Positions 14,106 through 20,553 of a DNA stretch of 20,553 nucleotides are shown here, one piece after another. Both the position numbers and the translations under genes were made by a program. The stretch lies in NCBI GenBank assembly GCA_904502015.1, contig CAJGEA010000016.1, positions 1 to 20,553 on the forward strand, given 5' to 3'. Under the pieces are notes generated by a model, which worked only from the letters and a program-made list of their open reading frames with translations, was not told the DNA's origin and searched no databases. Position 1 is the first letter of the stretch; each line of letters begins with the position of its first letter. The stretch is from an uncultured Clostridia bacterium (lineage in GTDB: Bacteria; Bacillota; Clostridia; Oscillospirales; CAG-272).

Positions 14106-15063
14106 TTGAATCCTCCATCTCGCCCTCGGCCGTATCGGTTGCGGGCGTGTTATTTTCTTCAATTTGTTCGATTCCTTCGGTTCCCTCATCGGACGCACCC
14201 TCGGCGGACGTCTCCCACGTCACCCGCATAAAGGCAGGCAGCTTGCGCTTGGCCACCAGCACGTAGCCCGTAACGATGAGCGCAAGTCCCGCGACGAAGC
14301 ACACGAATCCCACGACCTGGGAAATGCGGAACGGCCCGACGTAGAGGCTGTCGGTGCGAAGTCCCTCAATGAACATTCGCCCGAGTCCGTACCACGTCAG
14401 ATAGCACAGCGCGATCTCGCCGTGGAATCGCTTTTTGCGGTAGAAAATCGTGATGAGAGTAAATCCCACGAGATTCCACACCGACTCGTACAGGAAGGTG
14501 GGGTGATAATACAGCATCTCGGAACCCGTAAAGTCCGAAATAAGCCCCATGCGGAAGGGGTAGAGCAGGCTATCCTTCGCCACCTCGTAGCCAAACGCCT
14601 CACCGTTGACGAAGTTGCCCCACCGTCCCATCGCCTGCGCGATCATAACACCGGGGGCCACCGTATCCATCAGTTGAAAGGTATTCATTTTCTTCACGCG
14701 CGTCACAGCGACAATGGCCAGCGCGCCCGCAATAATGCCGCCGTAGATGGCCAGTCCGCCCTCCCAGATGGCGAACACATCCACGATATTGTGGTAATTG
14801 CCCTCGCTCCACGTGGTCGCTACGTAGTACAGCCGCGCGCCCAGTACGCCGCACAGCACCGTCCAGATGCCCACGTCCAGCAGATCGTCGGTGGAGATTC
14901 TCTCCTGCCTGCAACGAACGTAGGCGTGGATGAACGCCGCCAGCATGCCCAGCATGATGATGACGCCGTACCAGTAAATGTCCTTTCCAAAGACCGAAAA
15001 GGCAACGCGGTCTACGACAAATTCTTCAATCCCCAAGCCGGGGAAAGCAACCGTCGTTTTCAT
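14089..15063 (-). CDS. lgt: prolipoprotein diacylglyceryl transferase
   Basis: 324 aa, polytopic membrane protein with about seven hydrophobic helices. Transfers diacylglycerol from phosphatidylglycerol to the lipobox cysteine of prolipoproteins. The family signature RWGNFVNGEAFG is intact, with WEGGLAIYGGIIAG before it and YGLGRMFIEGLRTDSL towards the C-terminus (the conserved glycine/arginine region). After the last helix comes an acidic, low-complexity tail (AEGASDEGTEGIEQIEENN and on) that is longer than in typical Lgt. The start is ATG 15063, four bases after the stop of the protease gene. The 3' end overlaps folD by 17 bases. Confidence 0.95.
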   Translation of the reverse strand: MKTTVAFPGLGIEEFVVDRVAFSVFGKDIYWYGVIIMLGMLAAFIHAYVRCRQERISTDDLLDVGIWTVLCGVLGARLYYVATTWSEGNYHNIVDVFAIWEGGLAIYGGIIAGALAIVAVTRVKKMNTFQLMDTVAPGVMIAQAMGRWGNFVNGEAFGYEVAKDSLLYPFRMGLISDFTGSEMLYYHPTFLYESVWNLVGFTLITIFYRKKRFHGEIALCYLTWYGLGRMFIEGLRTDSLYVGPFRISQVVGFVCFVAGLALIVTGYVLVAKRKLPAFMRVTWETSAEGASDEGTEGIEQIEENNTPATDTAEGEMEDSNGKAD

Positions 15064-15067
15064 CTTG

Positions 15068-16399
15068 TTACATTCCTTCTTTCTCTTCCTTGTTTTCTTC
15101 GTTTGGATATTCGTCCTGCGGCTCAACCACCGACAGCACGTACTGCCCCTCGCGGAATGTGTCGGCAAACAGCACCCGAACCTCCGCGAAGGTCATGTCC
15201 TCCACGATGGGGAGAAAATCGAACAGCTCCACACCCTCCAGCGCGTAGTTGCAGAGGGAGGAGGCGATGTCCTCGGTGGAGTCAAAGCCCGTGACGTAAT
15301 CGGCGTAGAGGATGCGGCGGCTCCGCTCGAATTCCTCCTCGGACAAGCCCTCGGTATGCAGGCGGTCGATATAGGCGCGGAACGCCGCCATGACCGCGTC
15401 GGGATCGTCGGCCTCACCCGACAGCGCGTAAAAGCCAAAGCCACGCCCAATCGACGAGCCGTAGGACATCCCGGGGGACACCAGCCCGCTTTCAAAAAGC
15501 TCGCTGTAAAAATCTCCCGAACGGGAAAAGAGCATCTCGCAGAGCACCGTCATCAGCAGGTCACGCCGCAGAATCTCCCGCGCATCGCTCGGCACGGTAC
15601 CGTCCTTGATACCGATGCAGAACAGGGGCTTCGCGGCTTGCATACGCACGCTGACACGCTCTTGCGCTACCGCAAACGGCTCCCCAAAGGGGCGCAGAGG
15701 GGGCGGCACGGGCGAGGGAGTGGCAGGCAGATGGGCATCCAATACCGCCATGACCGCCTCAAGTGTGATCCGTCCGCTGACGGCAAGCACCATATTGGCA
15801 GGGGTGTAGAAGGCATCGAATATGCGGCGGAGCACCGCCGGGGTAATGCGTCCGATGGATACCTCGCTGCCGCAGATCTCCTCGCGCACGCGGTGACTGT
15901 GGTACAGCGCCCGCAGCATCTCGGCGTAGCACCGCTCCCACGGGCTATCCGCGTTCATGCGGATCTCCTCGGCGATGATGTCCCGCTCCCGCGAGACAGA
16001 CTCGTCAGTCACGGTCAGGTCAGATACCATGCGAAGCAGATGGGAGAGCGCCTCGTCAAAGCGGTCGGTGCAGCTGAACAAATAAGCGGTGCGGTCGTAG
16101 GAAGTAAAGGCGTTGACCTCGGCACCGATGGCCGCGAAATCCGCATCCGCGTCACCTCCGTCCTCCTTCTCAAAAAGCTTATGCTCGAGGAAGTGAGCCA
16201 CACCCATGGGGTAGGTCTGTCGGCTCTTGCTCGGCGCGTCGGGCAGATCCATCGACCCGTATCTCACGCCCACGGTGGCGTAGTAGGCAGACAGATCCTT
16301 GGGGCAGACCAGCACGCGCAGACCGCTCGGATGGGTCGCCTCGTAGTAGACCTCCCCCAGTGCGGGGCAGGTGTGTATCGTAAAACGTGCATCACTCAT
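15068..16399 (-). CDS. M16 family zinc metallopeptidase, catalytic partner (YmfH-like)
   Basis: 443 aa. The inverted zinc motif HxxEH is present as HFLEH (69-73), and the third ligand is likely Glu144 or Glu145 in RDIIAEEIRM, about 72 residues later as in the family. Two M16 halves are visible, the second with YDRTAYLFS/LYADYVTG-type sequence. It starts at ATG 16399 (AGGAGG nine bases upstream) and overlaps the inactive partner gene by eight bases (ATGAGTGA), so the two are translated together as in the Bacillus ymfF-ymfH pair. It probably processes or degrades peptides as a heterodimer; the substrate is unknown. Confidence 0.9.
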   Translation of the reverse strand: MSDARFTIHTCPALGEVYYEATHPSGLRVLVCPKDLSAYYATVGVRYGSMDLPDAPSKSRQTYPMGVAHFLEHKLFEKEDGGDADADFAAIGAEVNAFTSYDRTAYLFSCTDRFDEALSHLLRMVSDLTVTDESVSRERDIIAEEIRMNADSPWERCYAEMLRALYHSHRVREEICGSEVSIGRITPAVLRRIFDAFYTPANMVLAVSGRITLEAVMAVLDAHLPATPSPVPPPLRPFGEPFAVAQERVSVRMQAAKPLFCIGIKDGTVPSDAREILRRDLLMTVLCEMLFSRSGDFYSELFESGLVSPGMSYGSSIGRGFGFYALSGEADDPDAVMAAFRAYIDRLHTEGLSEEEFERSRRILYADYVTGFDSTEDIASSLCNYALEGVELFDFLPIVEDMTFAEVRVLFADTFREGQYVLSVVEPQDEYPNEENKEEKEGM

Positions 16400-17738
16400 C
16401 GTCGTCATCCTCCTCGGCGTCGGGGGCATCGGGTCGCGTCCCGTTGAGGAAGTACACCGTGTCGGGCGCAAAGCGGCGCGCCGCCTCCACCACGTCCTCG
16501 TCGGTAACGGCACGAATGTGCGTCATGACCTCCTCGGGCGTGTCAGAAAGCCCGTCCATCACACGCCCAAACCAGAACGCCTCCATAGAGCAGGGGCTAT
16601 CCGCGATCTGGCGGTAGGTGTTCTCCAGCGATGCCTTGGCACACGCCACGTCGTTCGCGCTCACCTCTCCCCCCTGCACTGCACGTATCTCGGCGGCAAT
16701 GGCATCCTCGGCCTCGGAGCGGCGGTCGGGGCGTATACCGCAGGACACCCACAGAATGCCCTTGGTCATATCCAGCGCCGACTCGCAGTAGTAGCACAGC
16801 CCCAACTCTCCACGCACGCGGCGGAACAGAAGCGAGGTCTGCATCACGCCAAAGAGCTCGTTGAACACAAGGAGCGCGGCGTACTCTCGGCCGCTCATGG
16901 GGGTGTGGGCGGTAAAGCCGCCTGCCCAGCCCATGCACAGCTTTCCTTGGGCGACGGGCATATCCTCGTCCACGCGGCTCACCTCGGCGGGCGCGGTGTG
17001 GAGAACGGTAGGGGGCAAGTCGATGGGGGTGGGATTCCAATCAGCAAAGGCGCGTGTCCAATGGTCACGTACCGTATCCTCGGTCGCGCGTCCCACGTAG
17101 AAGACCTCACAGCGGGCATGGGAGACGAACTGCCTCCAATGCTCGGTCACCTCAGCAGCGGTCACGCCCTCGATCATCTCCACGCTGCCCGACAGCGAGA
17201 GCCCGTAAGGCTCGCCCTCGCACATCAGACTGCGCAGGCGGTTGCCCGAGTAAGAACGGGTATCGTTGCGGTCGGCGCGGATGCTGTCACACAGCGCCTG
17301 CTTTTCCTTGTCTACCGCGTCAGCGCGAAGAAGTCCCGCCTCGTCGGTCAGGGGATGGAGCAGGATCTGGGCGAGCAGATCCACAGCACCGCCCAAAATA
17401 TCCATCCGTCCGCGGTCGGCGGCGGGCAAAAATTCGTCCTCCAGCATCTCGGCGGTCAGACTGATCACCTGGTTGTCGCCATACAGGTAGTTGCGAATGG
17501 TCAAGGTGGTGCCGTACAGCTCGTCCAGCCGACGGTTGATCAGAGCCAAACGGGGGTACGCCTCGCTTCCCCGCCGCAGGACACCGTACATCAGCGTGGA
17601 CAGGGGGGACAGGCGAGAGTCGGCGGGGGCAACGGTGTAGACCGTCAGTCGCGCCGTTTTGAAGCGGTCGGTGGGGATGCAATGCAGAGTGACCGCCTCG
17701 CTCAGCCGCAGATGTTGCGGCAATACTTGCTGTATCAT
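16392..17738 (-). CDS. M16 peptidase-like protein, catalytically inactive partner (YmfF-like)
   Basis: 448 aa with the M16 fold (SRLSPLSTLMYGVLRRGSEA, RRLDELYGTTL, RVRGELGLCYY, and LENTYRQIADSP near the end). The place where HxxEH should stand reads LSTLMYGVL, so the zinc ligands are missing and it should be non-catalytic; the RGELGLCY strand typical of the substrate-binding C-terminal M16 domain is retained. It likely forms a heterodimer with the active enzyme encoded next. The start is ATG 17738, four bases after mazG, although its ribosome binding site is poor, so coupling to mazG translation is likely. The C-terminus ends in an acidic run. Confidence 0.87.
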   Translation of the reverse strand: MIQQVLPQHLRLSEAVTLHCIPTDRFKTARLTVYTVAPADSRLSPLSTLMYGVLRRGSEAYPRLALINRRLDELYGTTLTIRNYLYGDNQVISLTAEMLEDEFLPAADRGRMDILGGAVDLLAQILLHPLTDEAGLLRADAVDKEKQALCDSIRADRNDTRSYSGNRLRSLMCEGEPYGLSLSGSVEMIEGVTAAEVTEHWRQFVSHARCEVFYVGRATEDTVRDHWTRAFADWNPTPIDLPPTVLHTAPAEVSRVDEDMPVAQGKLCMGWAGGFTAHTPMSGREYAALLVFNELFGVMQTSLLFRRVRGELGLCYYCESALDMTKGILWVSCGIRPDRRSEAEDAIAAEIRAVQGGEVSANDVACAKASLENTYRQIADSPCSMEAFWFGRVMDGLSDTPEEVMTHIRAVTDEDVVEAARRFAPDTVYFLNGTRPDAPDAEEDDDDE

Positions 17739-17742
17739 GCAA

Positions 17743-18561
17743 TCAGGCTCGCTTGATCTCGTCCCAAATGGCATCCAGCTCGGGCATGGTCAGCTCGTCC
17801 ATGCTCTTGCCGGCGGCGAGAACGGCGTTTTCCACACGCTCGAAGCGGTCGATAAACTTATTGGTAGCACGGTACAGCGCCTCCTCCGAGCTCACCCCCA
17901 GCTTGCGGGCGAGGCTGGTCACGGTCAGGAGCAGATCGCCCAGCTCCTCCTCAATGGCCGCCTGATCCCCCGTGGCGGCCGCCGCCTTGACCTCGGCGAC
18001 CTCCTCATCCAGCTTCTTATATACCTCATCAGCGTTAGCAAAATCAAAGCACGCCGCCTTCTTCCCAACCTTTTGCGCACGCATGAGCGCGGGATACATG
18101 GGGGGGATGGCACGGAGCTTGTCGGTCATGGTAACGCGCTGCTTTTCCTCTCCCTTGATGGCCTCCCAGTTGGACAGCACCTCGGCGGAATTCTCCACCT
18201 CCAGCGTGCCGAACACGTGGGGGTGGCGGTGAATGAGCTTGGCGCAGATATCGTTGGCGACGTCATCCATATTGAAACGGCCAACTTCCTCCTCCATGCG
18301 GGCGTGGAACACCACCTGAAGCAGAACGTCGCCCAGCTCCTCGCGCAAAAGCACGGGATCCTCGGTGTCAATGGCCTCGATCACCTCGTAGGTTTCCTCG
18401 ATGAAATCGTTTCGCACGCTCTGGTGAGTCTGCTCCATATCCCAAGGGCAACCGCCCTCGCTTCGCAGAAGCTCGGCGATCAGCACGAGATCGTCAAAAT
18501 CGTAGCCCGTGCGCTTTTCCAGAAGATAGCGCACCTTTTCGTCTCTGTTTTTACATTCCAT
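17743..18561 (-). CDS. mazG: nucleoside triphosphate pyrophosphohydrolase MazG
   Basis: 272 aa, two tandem MazG domains. Hydrolyses NTPs or dNTPs, including damaged ones, to monophosphate and pyrophosphate. The first domain has GCPWD followed by EETYEVIEA and EELGDVLLQ; the second has LDEEVAEVKAA and EEELGDLLLT, the paired ExxE/ExxD magnesium sites. It starts 10 bases after the flippase stop, with AGGA eight bases before the ATG. The flippase-mazG pair resembles yabM-yabN of Bacillus subtilis, where the MazG homologue likewise follows a polysaccharide-type flippase. Confidence 0.95.
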   Translation of the reverse strand: MECKNRDEKVRYLLEKRTGYDFDDLVLIAELLRSEGGCPWDMEQTHQSVRNDFIEETYEVIEAIDTEDPVLLREELGDVLLQVVFHARMEEEVGRFNMDDVANDICAKLIHRHPHVFGTLEVENSAEVLSNWEAIKGEEKQRVTMTDKLRAIPPMYPALMRAQKVGKKAACFDFANADEVYKKLDEEVAEVKAAAATGDQAAIEEELGDLLLTVTSLARKLGVSSEEALYRATNKFIDRFERVENAVLAAGKSMDELTMPELDAIWDEIKRA

Positions 18562-18571
18562 GGTCGTGTTC

Positions 18572-20176
18572 CTATCCTTTTTTATAAGTCGAAATATTTC
18601 GACGGCAGAGCGCCGTCACAATGAGTATGCATGCACCGTAGATCAGAGCCACGGCGGTGATGGTCGCAAGTGTCCCGAGAGGAGTAACCTGCCCGCCCGC
18701 GAGTGCCGTTCGCGCCGTGTCCACCACCCACACCGCCAAAGCGGACAGCGCGGTAGGGAGTAGCAGCAGCTTAGCCCCTGTCCGTCGGTCGGGGAGCATA
18801 GCGGGTGCATAGCGGGCAATGAATATGAAATTCACGGTCACGATGACCGTGTCACACAACAGTGAGCTGATGGGTGCCCCCATCATGCCAAAGCTCTCCA
18901 TCCCGAGCAGGATATACGCCAGCACCGTCTTGGCAGCCACACCCATGAGCATAGACCACACGGGACGGGAGGCGCGGCCACAGGACTGAAGCATAGCCCC
19001 CGTCACGGTCACAAGGCAGGCGGCAGGCACCGACAGAGCCAGACAAGACAGCCACGGGGCGGCCTGCGCGGCGGCGGCAGGCTGGTTGCCAAACAGCAGT
19101 AATAGGACTTCCTCGGCGTACACCGAGAGTCCCAGCGCGGCGGGAATGGCAAGAAAAAGCGTCAGTCCCAGCGCGGTGGTGGCGGTTTTTTTTACCTCCG
19201 CTCGCCCTGCCTCCCCGCGCTGAAGCGCTGCCGACAGCGATGGGACGGCAGAGAGGGCAACCGACGTAGTCAGCGACGGGAGCATATTGAACACAGGCAC
19301 CGCCAGCGTGGAGTAGCATCCATACAGCGCATTCGCTTCGGCGGCGGTGACACCCACCCCCTGCAAACGGCGCAGAATGAGGGCAAGGTCAATGCATTTG
19401 GTCAAGCTGATGACCCCAGCGCCCAGCGTGACGGGGATGGCGGTAACCGCCAGGCGACGGAGCACCGAAGCACGCGACACGTCCGCCTCCCCGTCATTGG
19501 CAGGCAAAAGCCTCTCGCGGCGGTCGGACAACGCCTTATGACTAAACAAATACAGCACCGATACCCCCGTGCCCACGGTCAGTCCCCCAACGGCGTACGC
19601 CGCGGTATGGGGGAGATCCAGACCCACGCCTCGTGCATAGGACGCAAACGCGAGTCCCAAAAACAGCTTTCCCGCCGCCTCCATGATCTGGGAGATAGCG
19701 GTCGGGAGCATATTGCGCCGACCTTGAAAGTACCCCCGCGCCGCCGATGACAGGCAGATCAAAAGTACCGTAGGAGAAATGGCACGCATACAAACGGCGG
19801 CATGCGGGTTGCCGAGCAGCGCGGCAAACGGCGACGCCATACCGAAGAGAAGCAGGCTCCCGCACGCGCCGATGACCACGAACGCCCCAAGGGACACGCG
19901 GTACACGCGGCGCACGGCGGCGTAGCTCCCTGCCGCCTCCCGTGCCGATATCAGCACCGACATGGCAACGGGTAGCCCCGCCGTGGAGATCACGCAAAAG
20001 AGCGCGTACAGCTCGTAGGCGGTGTTGAAATATCCCATGCCCTCGGTGCCGAGTCGGTCAAGCAGGGGAATGCGGTAGAGCAGCCCGATCACCTTGACGA
20101 GCAGGGTGGAGAGGGTCAGCACGCTGACCCCCGAGAGAAAGCCGCGGCGGTGTACCTTGGCGGAAGAAATCATCAT
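18572..20176 (-). CDS. MOP-superfamily flippase / polysaccharide biosynthesis protein (SpoVB/YabM-like)
   Basis: About 534 aa, integral membrane protein with some 13-14 hydrophobic helices. N-terminal LTLSTLLVKVIGLLYRIPLL and RLGTEGMGYFNTAYELY are characteristic of the SpoVB/MurJ/Wzx group, which move lipid-linked oligosaccharides or lipid II across the membrane. The closest type by sequence feel and context (followed by mazG) is YabM/SpoVB. The start is taken at ATG 20176 because GAGGT (20186-20190) is nine bases from it; an ATG at 20185 directly touches that site and is less likely. First gene of the operon. Substrate and any role in sporulation are inferred, not shown. Confidence 0.88.
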   Translation of the reverse strand: MMISSAKVHRRGFLSGVSVLTLSTLLVKVIGLLYRIPLLDRLGTEGMGYFNTAYELYALFCVISTAGLPVAMSVLISAREAAGSYAAVRRVYRVSLGAFVVIGACGSLLLFGMASPFAALLGNPHAAVCMRAISPTVLLICLSSAARGYFQGRRNMLPTAISQIMEAAGKLFLGLAFASYARGVGLDLPHTAAYAVGGLTVGTGVSVLYLFSHKALSDRRERLLPANDGEADVSRASVLRRLAVTAIPVTLGAGVISLTKCIDLALILRRLQGVGVTAAEANALYGCYSTLAVPVFNMLPSLTTSVALSAVPSLSAALQRGEAGRAEVKKTATTALGLTLFLAIPAALGLSVYAEEVLLLLFGNQPAAAAQAAPWLSCLALSVPAACLVTVTGAMLQSCGRASRPVWSMLMGVAAKTVLAYILLGMESFGMMGAPISSLLCDTVIVTVNFIFIARYAPAMLPDRRTGAKLLLLPTALSALAVWVVDTARTALAGGQVTPLGTLATITAVALIYGACILIVTALCRRNISTYKKG

Positions 20177-20207
20177 ATCACTCATACCTCGCAGAATATT
20201 CTTCTTT

Positions 20208-20234
20208 ATGGTATGACAGAAGTGAGAAAATTAT
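20208..20234 (-). promoter_or_regulatory. possible sigma-E-type sporulation promoter of the flippase operon
   Basis: On the minus strand ATAATT (20229-20234), 13 bases, CATACCAT (20208-20215) agrees well with the Bacillus SigE form (ATAnT ... CATACAnT). No good sigma-A pair is seen. TCATACC/GGTATGA inverted arms (20210-20216 and 20182-20188) flank the leader. The transcript would begin about 15 bases before the coding region. Confidence 0.3.
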
Positions 20235-20429
20235 TTCAAATTTGGATTTGTGCCTGCGGCACAGCTTTGGCTCGGGGTTGGGTATCGCGCGCCTGACATT
20301 TCACCCGAGGGCAAAGTGGTTTTCAAATTTGGATTTGTCGGCCACCTGCGGTGCGGCTTTGGATCGGGGATGGATTTTCTGAACCCAACCATCTCACCCA
20401 ATGGAAAGGTCTTTTTCAAATTTGGATTT
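20234..20429. repeat. degenerate tandem repeat, two units of 87 and 93 bp plus a third start
   Basis: TTTCAAATTTGGATTT recurs exactly at 20234-20249, 20321-20336 and 20414-20429. Between copies are similar segments (CTGCGG, GCTTTGG, TCGGGG, then TCACCC and a G-rich then AAAG block), showing two diverged units in tandem. Small ORFs across it have no credible ribosome binding site. It occupies the gap upstream of the flippase operon promoter. Confidence 0.75.
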
Positions 20430-20434
20430 ATCGA
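20413..20434 (+). repeat. dispersed repeat copy shared with 11027-11048
   Basis: The last tandem copy extends into a 22-base sequence (TTTTCAAATTTGGATTT then ATCGA) identical to the minus strand at 11027-11048, nine kilobases away, which identifies a dispersed repeat family. Confidence 0.7.
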
Positions 20435-20454
20435 ACGGTTTATAACAACCCATG

Positions 20455-20502
20455 GTAGGGGCGCACTGTGTGCGCCCGCGGGCGTTCAAAGAACGCCCCT
20501 AC
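20455..20502. repeat. clover-like palindrome GTAGGGGCG...CGCCCCTAC
   Basis: Outer arms GTAGGGGCG (20455-20463) and CGCCCCTAC (20494-20502) enclose two perfect hairpins: GCGCAC-TGT-GTGCGC (20461-20475) and GGGCGTTC-AAA-GAACGCCC (20480-20498). This is a REP-like intergenic repeat. The sequence beyond it to 20553 shows no gene. Confidence 0.7.
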
Positions 20503-20553
20503 ACCCTTAAACCAAAGAATATCTATACCCGATAAGGAATATTGCTGTTTTAC

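Noticed and set aside
14164..17756. Long plus-strand open frames opposite lgt and the M16 genes
   Set aside because: Their products are arginine, histidine and glycine-rich reverse-strand translations without domains or ribosome binding sites; the minus-strand genes carry clear family motifs.
20234..20429. CRISPR array
   Set aside because: Only three copies of a 16-bp sequence, 87 and 93 bases apart, with similar rather than unique intervening DNA and no cas gene.
20231..20510. Open frames on both strands in the terminal tandem repeat
   Set aside because: They reflect the repeat unit (similar peptide repeated) and have no credible start; not evidence of a gene.

Overview
The window looks like a chromosomal segment of an uncultured, probably gut-dwelling Clostridia-class Firmicute. 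The evidence is the AGGAGG-type ribosome binding sites with consensus TTGACA/TATAAT promoters, a DUF6472-like four-cysteine protein, Bacillus/Clostridia-type gene neighbours (flippase-mazG; paired M16 proteases), a serine recombinase with a SHOCT-like small ORF, and abundant palindromic intergenic repeats. The taxon is inferred from gene content only. The core genes are visibly GC-rich, while two stretches (about 1-4510 and 11490-12210) are AT-rich and look acquired.

Layout. (1) 1-4512, minus strand: an AT-rich accessory operon with a perfect sigma-A-type promoter (4484-4512). It encodes a 393-aa protein with an HTH-like N-terminal region, then a 996-aa Ser/Thr kinase - NB-ARC (STAND) ATPase - TPR fusion. 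A further minus-strand gene starts at base 13 and leaves the window; its leader carries inverted repeats. (2) 4552-7112, plus strand: the integration module. It holds a long inverted repeat, a 58-aa SHOCT-like ORF with its own promoter and terminator, a 24-codon ORF and a 565-aa large serine recombinase ending at a terminator. (3) 7202-10770, plus strand: a housekeeping operon of SAM methyltransferase, Hsp33 (hslO), cysteine synthase (cysK) and a cytidylate-kinase-like protein, bounded by a consensus promoter and a strong terminator. (4) 10771-12490: a repeat-rich zone with two MITE-like palindromic elements and one compound palindrome, a DUF6472-like gene and an AT-rich orphan gene. (5) 12495-20215, minus strand: a seven-gene operon of MOP flippase, mazG, inactive M16, active M16, lgt, folD and nth, with overlaps or tiny gaps through folD. 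(6) 20216-20553: degenerate tandem repeats sharing a 22-bp block with the 11 kb repeat zone, then a clover-like palindrome.

How the parts may work together. The kinase-STAND-TPR operon has the architecture expected of a ligand-sensing immune ATPase. A TPR sensor would bind a trigger, the NB-ARC module would switch or oligomerise, and the kinase would phosphorylate targets; the co-transcribed HTH-like protein may be regulator, adaptor or substrate. Its position beside a serine recombinase fits cargo of a mobile element. This is the best candidate for an undescribed system, but the immune role is inferred from domain architecture. The two core operons (thiol/stress chaperone/cysteine synthesis; envelope flippase, lipoprotein maturation, nucleotide clean-up, folate and DNA repair) look ordinary.
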